A stretch of DNA of 64,000 nt, from contig JAIUOE010000001.1 in assembly GCA_020161395.1 (NCBI GenBank), positions 434,001 to 498,000 on the forward strand, given 5' to 3'. Position numbers and translations under genes: made by a program. This document shows positions 14,852-23,184 of this stretch, piece by piece. The notes below the pieces were generated by a model. That model worked only from the letters and a program-made list of their open reading frames with translations, did not search any database and had not been told where the DNA came from. Positions within the stretch are counted from its first letter, which is position 1, and each line of letters starts with the position of its first letter. Source of the stretch: Bacteroidota bacterium (GTDB taxonomy: Bacteria; Bacteroidota; Ignavibacteria; Ignavibacteriales; Ignavibacteriaceae).

Positions 14852-17425
14852 TTAAAAATTCACTTTGGTGGAGAGAGACAGATTAACAGTCTCCTGCGAG
14901 AACGCAATTGAGGAGGCAATCACCAAAGCCCTGTCAAAGATATGCGACCAGATCCCCACTCCATTACTCACATGCCAGAGCGTCGAAGATTCTCCATTCC
15001 GGAAAACCCGTCCTGCTTCAGTAAAAAGGTATAACCCGATATTTGATGTTACCAGAGTTTTAAGCCGTCCCAAAGAAATTCGGAGTTCTGCACACCCGTA
15101 CAACGAAGCATCCCCGGAAAATCGCTCGTTTCTGAATCCCCTGAGATTTTTCGACCCGCCGAGAAATGCAGACATAAAAAAGGGGAAATCGCCCAAAACC
15201 CTTTCACCCGTAACCCTTAGTGCCAGGGCAGAGTTCTTCAGGAACGGAACCGGTATGTATCCCCGGACATCGAAATTTCCTGAGTAGATCTCTCCTCTTT
15301 TGTAGAAGAATTTTGGAGTATAATAGCCTGATGCCTTAAAGTAGTAACCCTCGAGAGGAAGATCGGGATGATCCCTTTTATCAATCAACAACCCTGTACC
15401 GAAGGTAATGGTGGTAAGTACACCAAGTCCATATTGTCCCGCCGGAAGATTCACCAGAACACCCGGAAAATTTACTTCCGTATCATTCCGCGACAGCCTC
15501 ACCTGGTAGAAATTATGTAATCCGGAAAAAAGATCATAGTCAAGAGAAACTTCTGCCGCATAGTGAACCCTGGAGATATTATACCCCCCTTTTGAAGAAA
15601 ATTCCGGATCGTATGCAGTTTCATTCCCGTACCCGTAGTACCTGTTAAAATCGATGGATTTTCGGAATGCTTTGAAGCCTATTGTCGTCCCTTCGATAAT
15701 GGAATTGAACCAGCCTTCGAATTCGGCATCATAGTCCTTTGGTTTTGTGGCATACGATACGACAAATGAAATTTTTGAGTCCCAGGGTTTCTTTCGAAAG
15801 TCATAATTAGTGAAAACGGGACCGCCCCCGAACTGGAGTCCGAGTGTGCTCGAAAGATCAAAAACCGGATTAAAACTCATCCCCCTGCCGTGCTGTGGAA
15901 CCACGGGATCAAAAAAATCCTTAACTTCGTTTTCTGAAAATGGTTTCTGTACTCTAAAAACTGTTCCGGGACCATCAATCACCACAGTTGCGGGGTCATC
16001 GTCGAAGAAGATGTTTTTGTTCTCTGCCCTTCTGAACGGAAGAAAATTGAGGAACCAGCCCCCGACCTCGGAAGAGTCGATAAAACTGTCTTTCCCTTTA
16101 CCTCCGTCGATTCTGATAAGGGGACCTGATTCTGCATATCCGGTGATCTTAACTTTGTCATCCCCGCCAACCAAATGAATTCTGATATCTTCCGTGATAC
16201 GGCTGTCGAATTTCTTTTTGTAGTGCACGGTCGTCTTCCCCTCCTGACCCGACTCCTGATTTAAGAAAGCAATAACCGTTGAAGTGTCAGTTCTGATTAT
16301 TTCAACTTTGTCATTAAAGTCTGTTGAAAAAATGTCAACCACCTTGTTGATATAATTATAGTAACCCGCTGAAAATTCCTTCAGATTACCTCTTCTTTCA
16401 ACGAGTATATTTTTCAGATATGAAGCGGAACCGGGAAGTAACTCCTTAGGAAACCGGCTTAGAGCCGTGTCAAAAAGTTCATTTGTCAGTTTAGCCACTA
16501 CGAAATCTGCAACAGAATCCCAGTCCTGACGGGAAATTTCGGAGAGGAACATTTTGTCGAGGAACCCGCCTGTTCGGGTTGCACGGTCGGGAGGCGGGAA
16601 GGAACCATCGAATGAGGTCCACTCGGGAATAACAAAGGAAGCCGCCTTTGGATAGAGTCCGTCGAATCGTGAGAATGCCTTGTCCCTGTTTTTTGGAAGA
16701 GGTTTCCAGAGGGGGTTGCCTGGTTCGCCCGGCTTCATCCATTCCCACTGATCAGGTCCTCTGTTCCAGTCATTCACAAACACATCGAACAACCTTTCCT
16801 TCAGAAATGCATTGCCGTCAACTTTTTCATTTTGTGCTGTAAGCAGTCTTTGAATCAGATTTTCTGTCGAAATTATGGTGGTGTCAATCGACTTTGAGTC
16901 AATTTCAAGGGTACCGGGCAAGTTCCTGAACCCGTCCCTGAAGTCGCCCAACCTGACATCATCCGGTATAAAACAGAGTAACGGGGTTGAATGGAGGATG
17001 CCAAGGGAATCCATCATTGGTGAGAGTATCAGGGTGACCGCCGGGGGAGCGGCAGCCGTCATTTCCTGAAAAAATTTTCCGGCAAATGTGTTCCGGAGAT
17101 CGGGGTGAAGTGTAACCGTTGTAAACTTGTTTAGAGAGCGAAATTTCCAGATTTTGCCGCCACTTCCCTGCAGGAAAAGAGAGAGGGTTCCGGTGGAGTC
17201 TTCCTTTTTGAACGGTGTCAAACCACCATCGAACTGATTCAGATCGAGAACGGGAATTTTTGCGGGGGTTGTCCAGAGGTCACGCCATAAGTCTCCGTAG
17301 AGCATCCGGTGAATGCTTCCCGAGTTGTATTCGGCTCCGGCAGGAATTGTTACTGAATCAGGTTTCTGTGGTGATGCCGCAGAGATACACAAAAGGGAAA
17401 AAACCAGAACTTGGAATATTTTCAA
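14852..17425 (-). CDS. Omp85 (BamA/TamA) family outer membrane protein with large N-terminal domain
   Basis: 857 residues. A signal peptide (MKIFQVLVFSLLCISAAS) is followed by an N-terminal region of about 480 residues without evident POTRA repeats. It contains YGDLWRDLWTTPAKIPVLDL and GGLTPFKK stretches. To my reading these resemble the domain that precedes the barrel in Bacteroidota phosphoesterase-Omp85 fusions, but no metallophosphoesterase motif is present. The last 330 or so residues form a 16-strand-type beta barrel with the Omp85 signature GGSKNLRGFRNERF and a terminal Phe (KVNF), the outer membrane targeting mark. Its role may be protein or lipid translocation, or surface display. 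It is convergent with the methyltransferase and follows ClpB in the same direction across a hairpin. Confidence 0.75.
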   Translation of the reverse strand: MKIFQVLVFSLLCISAASPQKPDSVTIPAGAEYNSGSIHRMLYGDLWRDLWTTPAKIPVLDLNQFDGGLTPFKKEDSTGTLSLFLQGSGGKIWKFRSLNKFTTVTLHPDLRNTFAGKFFQEMTAAAPPAVTLILSPMMDSLGILHSTPLLCFIPDDVRLGDFRDGFRNLPGTLEIDSKSIDTTIISTENLIQRLLTAQNEKVDGNAFLKERLFDVFVNDWNRGPDQWEWMKPGEPGNPLWKPLPKNRDKAFSRFDGLYPKAASFVIPEWTSFDGSFPPPDRATRTGGFLDKMFLSEISRQDWDSVADFVVAKLTNELFDTALSRFPKELLPGSASYLKNILVERRGNLKEFSAGYYNYINKVVDIFSTDFNDKVEIIRTDTSTVIAFLNQESGQEGKTTVHYKKKFDSRITEDIRIHLVGGDDKVKITGYAESGPLIRIDGGKGKDSFIDSSEVGGWFLNFLPFRRAENKNIFFDDDPATVVIDGPGTVFRVQKPFSENEVKDFFDPVVPQHGRGMSFNPVFDLSSTLGLQFGGGPVFTNYDFRKKPWDSKISFVVSYATKPKDYDAEFEGWFNSIIEGTTIGFKAFRKSIDFNRYYGYGNETAYDPEFSSKGGYNISRVHYAAEVSLDYDLFSGLHNFYQVRLSRNDTEVNFPGVLVNLPAGQYGLGVLTTITFGTGLLIDKRDHPDLPLEGYYFKASGYYTPKFFYKRGEIYSGNFDVRGYIPVPFLKNSALALRVTGERVLGDFPFFMSAFLGGSKNLRGFRNERFSGDASLYGCAELRISLGRLKTLVTSNIGLYLFTEAGRVFRNGESSTLWHVSNGVGIWSHIFDRALVIASSIAFSQETVNLSLSTKVNF

Positions 17426-17479
17426 AAGCGGTCTGAATAATTATTAAATGAAGAGCAAATATAAGTAATGGGAAATTAT

Positions 17480-17509
17480 CAGAGGCTGCCTTAATGATGA
17501 CAGCCTCTG
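17480..17509 (-). terminator. Hairpin downstream of clpB
   Basis: CAGAGGCTG pairs with CAGCCTCTG (9 bp) about 20 bases after the ClpB stop. No strong T run is seen on the minus strand. Confidence 0.5.
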
Positions 17510-17528
17510 CTCAAAACAAGACGGAAGG

Positions 17529-20147
17529 TTATGATTTTTTGAAGATGATTCTTCCTCTGTCGTCAACCTCTGCTGAAACGGTATCACCATCTGAGATGTT
17601 TCCTGTAATCAGTTCCTGTGCCAGAGGATTGATAACATATTTCTGAATGGTTCTTTTTAGCGGTCTGGCACCGAAGGTCAGGTCATAACCGAGGTCTGCA
17701 ATCCAGTCTTCAGCCTCCTGCGAAATCGAGAAGGCAATCTCTTTTTTGGAGAGCATTTCCCTTACGGCCTCCAGTTGAATCTCCACAATCCTTCTGATCT
17801 CGGAATGTCTGAGAGGTTTGAAAAGAATTACATCATCTATTCTGTTGAGGAATTCGGGTCTGATAGTTTTCCTCAGAAGATCCGAGAGTTGCATTCTTAA
17901 AGTGCCCATCACCCTGTCGATATCGGTATCCTCCAGATTTGTGAGACTTTCCTGAATGATGTGTGAACCAAGATTCGAAGTCATAATTATGATTGTGTTC
18001 TTGAAATCAACTGTTCGTCCCTGATTGTCGGTGAGTCTTCCGTCATCAAGTACCTGAAGCAGGACATTGAAAACATCCGGGTGAGCCTTCTCAATTTCAT
18101 CCAGGAGAATGACGGAGTAGGGTCTTCTCCTGACTGCTTCAGTCAGTTGTCCGCCTTCTTCGTAGCCGACATATCCGGGAGGTGCTCCGATAAGACGGGT
18201 AACGGAGAATTTCTCCATATACTCCGACATATCAATCCTTATCATTGCGTGTTCATCGTCAAAAAGGGCTTCAGCGAGGGCTTTAGCGAGTTCAGTTTTG
18301 CCGACACCGGTGGTACCAAGGAAAATAAAAGATCCCGTGGGTTTGTTGGCGTCCTGCAGTCCCGCTCTGGATCTTCTGACGGCATTCGAGACGGCATAAA
18401 CCGCTTCCTCCTGCCCGACGACCCTTTTGTGGAGCTGGGTTTCGAGGTTGATTAACTTGGCTCTCTCACCCTCGAGCATTTTGGTAACCGGAATACCTGT
18501 CCAGCGTGAAACGATTTCTGCGACATCGTCGGCTTCCACTTCCTCTTTCAGAAGCCGTTTCTCCGATTGCACCTTGTTGAGGTTGCCGGTTTCCTCTTTC
18601 AGTTGTCTTTCGAGCTGGGGAAGTGTACCGTATCTGATTTCAGCCACTTTTGAGAGATTGCCCTCCCTTTCAAACATCTCAGAGTCGGCACGGAGTTTTT
18701 CGATCTGCGATTTTATTTCGCGGATATGCTGAATTTCCTCTTTTTCCTTCTCCCAGTGGAGTCTTATGCCGCTTCTTTCCTCGGTGAGTTCTGCGAGCTC
18801 CTCATTGAGGTCTTCGAGTCTTTTCACCGATGAATCGTCTTTTTCTCTTGAGAGAGCAACCTTTTCGATTTCGAGCTGCTTGATTTTTCTCTCGAGAATG
18901 TCGAGTTCCTCCGGCATCGAATCGATTTCAATTCGAAGCCGTGAAGCGGATTCATCGATCAGGTCAATTGCCTTGTCGGGCAGAAACCTGTCGCTGATGT
19001 ATCTATTGGAGAGTTGAACAGCGGCAACGATGGCACCGTCTGTAATTCTGACACCGTGATGCACCTCATATCTTTCCTTCAATCCTCTCAGGATTGAGAT
19101 TGAGTCTTCCTCATTCGGTTCGGACACGATAACGGGCTGAAACCGTCTTTCGAGGGCGGCGTCCTTTTCGATATACTTTTTGTACTCATCGAGAGTGGTT
19201 GCACCAATGCAGTGAAGCTCTCCACGAGCCAAAGCGGGTTTTAGTATGTTTGCTGCATCCATTGCCCCGTCGGTTTTTCCGGCACCGACAAGGGTGTGAA
19301 GTTCATCAATAAAAAGGACGATTTGTCCGTTGGAATTCTGAACTTCCTTGATAACTGCCTTAAGTCTCTCCTCGAACTGTCCTCTGTATTGCGTACCGGC
19401 AATAAGAGCTCCGATGTCGAGAGCAACAAGCTGTTTTGTCTTGATGGTTTCAGGAGCATCACCCGAAACAATTCGTTGTGCGATTCCTTCGGCGATGGCG
19501 GTCTTTCCAACTCCGGGTTCACCAATCAGCACAGGATTGTTTTTGGTTCTTCTTGAGAGCACCTGCATTACCCGTCTGATCTCGTCATTTCTGCCGATCA
19601 CGGGATCGAGTTTACCAGCACGGGCGAGATCATTCAGGTTTCTGCCATATTTTTGAAGCGATGCGTATGTATCTTCTGCATTTTGGGATGTTACTCTGCT
19701 CCCTCCTCTGATTCCTTCAACTGCACTGGAGAGGTCCTCTTTCGATACGCCCGCATCTTTCAGGAGTCTTCCCGCCTCCCCTGAATCACCTGAGATGGCA
19801 AGGAGCAAATGCTCGGTTGAGACAAACTCATCTTTGAACTCACTTGCGAGTTTCATTGCATTTTCAAAAAGATTTGAGGAGTTTGGCGAGAGTTTGAGGT
19901 CGCTTGCAGCACTTCCGGAGACTTTTGGAAGTTTATCCATCTCCGCAGATACCTTGATTCGAAGGCGGTCGGTGTTTGCTCCCGTTTTTTGGATCAGGGA
20001 ATCGGCAATCCCACCCCTCTCCTCGATGAGAGCTGCGAGAATGTGTACGGGTTCCACAATCTGGTTTCCGTAACTGCCGGCAATTTCAAGCCCCTTTTGG
20101 ATGGCTTCCTGAGCTTTTACTGTAAATTTATTGATATTGAATGACAT
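17529..20147 (-). CDS. clpB: ATP-dependent disaggregase ClpB
   Basis: 872 residues, the normal length. ClpB, with DnaK, pulls proteins out of heat-induced aggregates. An N-terminal Clp domain (1-150) is followed by AAA module 1 (Walker A GEPGVGKT at 209-216, Walker B IDELH at 280-284). A coiled-coil middle domain (about 400-530, rich in Glu/Lys/Leu) comes next. Then AAA module 2 (Walker A GTTGVGKT at 611-618, [20 protein letters not shown] after it) and the D2-small domain close the protein. The middle domain and lack of an IGF/L loop separate it from ClpA and ClpC. The ATG at 20147 has GGAGG seven bases upstream; an earlier Met lacks this. I see no CIRCE element (HrcA site) in the 160-base upstream gap. 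Confidence 0.97.
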   Translation of the reverse strand: MSFNINKFTVKAQEAIQKGLEIAGSYGNQIVEPVHILAALIEERGGIADSLIQKTGANTDRLRIKVSAEMDKLPKVSGSAASDLKLSPNSSNLFENAMKLASEFKDEFVSTEHLLLAISGDSGEAGRLLKDAGVSKEDLSSAVEGIRGGSRVTSQNAEDTYASLQKYGRNLNDLARAGKLDPVIGRNDEIRRVMQVLSRRTKNNPVLIGEPGVGKTAIAEGIAQRIVSGDAPETIKTKQLVALDIGALIAGTQYRGQFEERLKAVIKEVQNSNGQIVLFIDELHTLVGAGKTDGAMDAANILKPALARGELHCIGATTLDEYKKYIEKDAALERRFQPVIVSEPNEEDSISILRGLKERYEVHHGVRITDGAIVAAVQLSNRYISDRFLPDKAIDLIDESASRLRIEIDSMPEELDILERKIKQLEIEKVALSREKDDSSVKRLEDLNEELAELTEERSGIRLHWEKEKEEIQHIREIKSQIEKLRADSEMFEREGNLSKVAEIRYGTLPQLERQLKEETGNLNKVQSEKRLLKEEVEADDVAEIVSRWTGIPVTKMLEGERAKLINLETQLHKRVVGQEEAVYAVSNAVRRSRAGLQDANKPTGSFIFLGTTGVGKTELAKALAEALFDDEHAMIRIDMSEYMEKFSVTRLIGAPPGYVGYEEGGQLTEAVRRRPYSVILLDEIEKAHPDVFNVLLQVLDDGRLTDNQGRTVDFKNTIIIMTSNLGSHIIQESLTNLEDTDIDRVMGTLRMQLSDLLRKTIRPEFLNRIDDVILFKPLRHSEIRRIVEIQLEAVREMLSKKEIAFSISQEAEDWIADLGYDLTFGARPLKRTIQKYVINPLAQELITGNISDGDTVSAEVDDRGRIIFKKS

Positions 20148-20154
20148 TTTTATT

Positions 20155-20159
20155 CCTCC
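20155..20159 (-). promoter_or_regulatory. Ribosome-binding site deciding the clpB start
   Basis: The minus strand reads GGAGG seven bases before the ATG at 20147. It lies inside the longer open frame, which is therefore rejected. Confidence 0.65.
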
Positions 20160-20307
20160 AAACAAACCGCAGACAGAAAAAACAAGGCTGCGGAATTTGT
20201 TCTATTTTATGAGAGATTAATGAAAAATGATTTTTTTTGAGTTCAACAATCATTTCCATTAATTACAATCTGAAAATTAGACAAATTTCAGGATTAAAAA
20301 GTTCCTT

Positions 20308-22560
20308 TTAGACATCTGATTTTACGGGAAGCTGTAAAATAAACCGGGAACCGATACCGGATTCACTCTCGACATGGATTGTACCGCTGTTTTTTTCAGC
20401 AAATTCCTTACACAGACCAAGACCAAGGCCGGTACCCTTTTCGCCTCTGGTACCTTTTTGGGATTTGATAACATTGGCATTAAAAATGTTGGCTCTGGTT
20501 TCCTCATCCATTCCGATACCGTTATCTTTCACTTCAATAAAAATTCTGTTCCCCTCAAGTCTTGAATTCAACTCGATTCTGCCATTCTCGTCGGTATATT
20601 TCAGGGCATTGTTTACAAGATTCCGCATGACAATCTCGAGCATGGCACGGTCAGCAAAAGCTACAGCAGATTCCGGTATGTTGTTTGTCAATCTGACTTT
20701 CTTTTCAGATGCCTGAACATCGAAAAGTTTTACTATCCTGGCAGCCACTTCCCACACTGACACTTCCGATGGATTAAAATCGAGCTTTCCGATTCTTGAA
20801 GCCGAGAGGTAGAGAAGATTCTCGAGAAGATCGAATGATTTTTGTGCGGTATCGTGCAGAATGGTTATATATTGGATTTTCTGTTTGTCGGACAGATCGT
20901 AGTAATCTTCCTTCAATACCTCACTCAACCCGAGGAAACTCTGAAACGGACTTCTAAGATCATGTGCGATGATTGAAGAGAGTTTGTCCCTCGCCTCATT
21001 TAATTCGACCAATTCCCTGTTCTTTGCTGAAAGTTCATTCGATTGCCGCTCTATCATCTCCTTGTTTTTTTGCAGTTCAATATTGGTTTGTTCCTTCTTT
21101 TTATTCATCCTGTAGAGCAACCATGCTACTGCAACAAGAAGGAGGAGCAGGACACCAACACTCGAGATTATCAACCTTTGAGTTTCATTCTCAAAAGTTT
21201 TCCTCTGCAGGTCTGTCTCGTATTTCTGGAACTGGAATTTATTCTTCAAGCCGAAGAGTTTTCTGCTCATTTCCTCGTCCTGGATTTGTTGAGCAAAAAG
21301 AATATGCTTTTTAATGTATAAATAAGCAGAGTCTGTCTGCCCCGAGCGTTCATAGATTTCGCTAAGGAGTTTGAAAATATCCCTTAGCAGCACTTTATTG
21401 TTGATGGACTCGGCATCCTTAATACCCGATGAAAGATATTGTTCCGCAGCAACGATATCATTTTGCGCAAGCCTCACCTCTCCAAGACCTTTAAGCGCCT
21501 CTGCCTCTCTGAGCATTATTTTTTCTTTTTGAGCAAGCTGATACATCTGTGTAAAATGCCCCTCGGCTACTTCATAATTTTTCTGCTTGAGATAAAAATT
21601 ACCTATCCCCTTTAGTGAGAGAATCTCCCCCGGTACATATTTTGCTTTTTTATAGGTCTCGAGAGAGAGTTTCAAATAGTAGATTGAAGAGTCGATATTG
21701 ATTGGTTCGAATGCGTATCCAAGTCCCTGGTATGCATAACCGACGACCTGTGTATCCTTTGATTCGATAGCGTAGGGCAGACTTTCCCTGTAATACTGAA
21801 TAGCTTCCTCGTGCTGGGATGTCTGGTCATATACCTGTCCAATATTTGACAGACTGATTGTGATTCCGTAATTATTGTCTATCTCTTTTTGCAAAGCAAG
21901 AGATTTCATATAGTATTCAAGAGCTTTATCGTAGATTGCCCAGTTGAAGTAAATTGTCCCCAGATTGTTCAGGGTCGAGGCATGGTGGTCGTTGTTGGAA
22001 AGTTTGCTTCTTACATCGAGAGCCTTATTGAAGAAGATAATGGCACTGTCGAAGTTCGATTCCTGCCAGTACATGAATCCCACATTATTCAGAGCCGACC
22101 CGACACCTGTTGAATCTCCTGAAACTTCGCATACAGCGGCAGCCTTTTTAAATGATGCTATGGCATTGTTGCGGTCCTTAAGTCTGAAAAAGGTCTTCCC
22201 CTGATTATCAAGTCCCTTTCCCAGTTGAAGACTCAAGCCGTGTTCCTCCGCAATTGCCACCAGTTTTTTATAGGAATTGAGTGCAGATTTATAATCACCC
22301 GTGACATAGTGATATTCTCCCGCAAATGACAGAGCCTCAACCTGCTCTTCGGGGCGGTCGCCTCTGTTCGACATATTTATCAGAGAATCGAGAAGTTTTG
22401 GATAGACGGGGTCGTCACCCGGAGTTTTTCTAATTTCCTCCTTTAGCGACCTGAATTCAGATGAAATGGAATGTACCTCACCCGTGTCACAACCGGTTGT
22501 GAAAAGCAGAACAAGAAATATGGTGAGAGCCGGTAAAAATACCGGAAATAGTCTGTGCAC
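20308..22560 (-). CDS. TPR-containing sensor histidine kinase, predicted lipoprotein
   Basis: 750 residues. The N-terminus has a lipoprotein-type signal (LLFTTGCDTG, lipidation Cys24). It is followed by eight or nine tetratricopeptide repeats (about 70-430, for example ALNNVGFMYWQESNFDSAIIFFNKAL). A single membrane segment (about 464-483) leads to a coiled coil and the kinase core: H-box IIAHDLRSP with His533, N-box NLVNNALKYT near 650, and G-boxes DNGIGM and GTGLGLGLC. The TPR sensor is thus periplasmic, an arrangement common in Bacteroidota. The lipobox plus later membrane helix means it would be tethered twice if lipidated. No response regulator is next to it, so its partner is encoded elsewhere. 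Its start faces the sigma-54-type promoter 315 bases away. Confidence 0.88.
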   Translation of the reverse strand: MHRLFPVFLPALTIFLVLLFTTGCDTGEVHSISSEFRSLKEEIRKTPGDDPVYPKLLDSLINMSNRGDRPEEQVEALSFAGEYHYVTGDYKSALNSYKKLVAIAEEHGLSLQLGKGLDNQGKTFFRLKDRNNAIASFKKAAAVCEVSGDSTGVGSALNNVGFMYWQESNFDSAIIFFNKALDVRSKLSNNDHHASTLNNLGTIYFNWAIYDKALEYYMKSLALQKEIDNNYGITISLSNIGQVYDQTSQHEEAIQYYRESLPYAIESKDTQVVGYAYQGLGYAFEPINIDSSIYYLKLSLETYKKAKYVPGEILSLKGIGNFYLKQKNYEVAEGHFTQMYQLAQKEKIMLREAEALKGLGEVRLAQNDIVAAEQYLSSGIKDAESINNKVLLRDIFKLLSEIYERSGQTDSAYLYIKKHILFAQQIQDEEMSRKLFGLKNKFQFQKYETDLQRKTFENETQRLIISSVGVLLLLLVAVAWLLYRMNKKKEQTNIELQKNKEMIERQSNELSAKNRELVELNEARDKLSSIIAHDLRSPFQSFLGLSEVLKEDYYDLSDKQKIQYITILHDTAQKSFDLLENLLYLSASRIGKLDFNPSEVSVWEVAARIVKLFDVQASEKKVRLTNNIPESAVAFADRAMLEIVMRNLVNNALKYTDENGRIELNSRLEGNRIFIEVKDNGIGMDEETRANIFNANVIKSQKGTRGEKGTGLGLGLCKEFAEKNSGTIHVESESGIGSRFILQLPVKSDV

Positions 22561-22874
22561 AAGATTCCTGCTGAATTGAGTAACCGGAAATAAACTAAAA
22601 ATCTTTTCGGCGACCTGAAATTTACTAAAATTTTAGCAATGAACGGATACCAAAAACCCGGTAAAAGAAGGCAATATTTAAGCCTTTTGCAGAGTGTTGA
22701 ATCTGTATTTTACCTGTTGAATTCTTAAACAGGGTTAATCCCTTGTTTTATAAGCAGTTAACTGGTTTCCTCATTTTGTGTGTTGAATATTTCCACATTT
22801 TTCCAAAACACTCATTTGGCTAAAAATCCGGTAACCTGTTGTTATTAAATGAGTTAGAGTCTTGTGAATTTTTT
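22561..22874. other. Intergenic region between histidine kinase and sigma-54 promoter
   Basis: AT-rich region with no convincing ORF. It should hold the promoter of the histidine kinase gene (leftward) and upstream activator sites for the sigma-54-type promoter (rightward). Confidence 0.5.
22695..22788 (+). promoter_or_regulatory. Candidate enhancer-binding sites upstream of the sigma-54 promoter
   Basis: TGTTGAAT occurs three times, at 22695, 22715 and 22781. The first two are 20 bases apart, two helical turns. The second overlaps an inverted repeat CCTGTT-N9-AACAGG at 22713-22733. The distance to the promoter (about 90-190 bases) fits activators of sigma-54 RNA polymerase. Confidence 0.4.
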
Positions 22875-22890
22875 TGGCACGCTATTTGCA
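22875..22890 (+). promoter_or_regulatory. Sigma-54 (RpoN) -24/-12 promoter
   Basis: TGGCACG at 22875-22881, then CTAT, then TTGCA at 22886-22890 match the full consensus TGGCACGNNNNTTGCW with no mismatch. GG and GC are exactly ten bases apart. The predicted start is about 22901, 38 bases before a small gene with a good ribosome-binding site. Confidence 0.8.
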
Positions 22891-22938
22891 TATATATAAG
22901 CAGGAATGTAAAACAAGTGCTCGGGAAGGAGACTCAAA

Positions 22939-23097
22939 ATGGTAGTTATATTAGTATTATTGACATTTGCTGTATTGATTGTTTTAGACGGACGCAGAAG
23001 CCGTAAACAGGTTACAGCGCATGACATAGTCATGGATCACGGAGGCTTGGGTCTCACGATGGCTGATGGAAAGCCTGAAGAGAAGAAGAAACAATAA
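22939..23097 (+). CDS. Small single-pass membrane protein under sigma-54 control
   Basis: 52 codons from ATG to TAA, below usual annotation cut-offs. GGAAGGAG lies seven to eight bases before the ATG, an excellent ribosome-binding site. The peptide starts with a hydrophobic helix (MVVILVLLTFAVLIVLDG, residues 1-18), then a basic stop-transfer patch (RRSRK, 19-23), then a polar tail with HDIVMDHGGLGLTMADG and a lysine-rich end. The topology predicted is N-out or buried N-terminus with the tail in the cytosol. It has no neighbour in the same transcript before a hairpin at 23137. I do not recognise the family. Hydrophobic leader sequences of similar look occur as membrane anchors of larger proteins, so it could be a stand-alone anchor. 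The coding call rests on the promoter, ribosome-binding site and peptide pattern. Confidence 0.72.
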   Translation: MVVILVLLTFAVLIVLDGRRSRKQVTAHDIVMDHGGLGLTMADGKPEEKKKQ

Positions 23098-23136
23098 GTT
23101 TTAGAAAATAAACCTGCCTGATTAATTAATCGCACA

Positions 23137-23166
23137 GAAGCAGGGCGGTGGTCTCCGTCCTGCTTC
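23137..23166. terminator. Hairpin between the small membrane gene and the deiminase gene
   Basis: GAAGCAGG at 23137-23144 pairs with CCTGCTTC at 23159-23166, with GCGG/CCGT extending the stem. Genes converge here. The T run is poor (AACTATTTT), so this is a probable rather than certain terminator. Confidence 0.55.
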
Positions 23167-23184
23167 AACTATTTTAAAGCGTGT

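Noticed and set aside
20148-20307. CIRCE (HrcA) element before clpB
   Set aside because: No GCACTC-N9-GAGTGC type inverted repeat is present in the gap.
22939-23097. Identity of the small membrane peptide as KdpF
   Set aside because: KdpF is also a short single-pass protein, but no kdp genes are adjacent and the polar tail here is longer and unlike KdpF.
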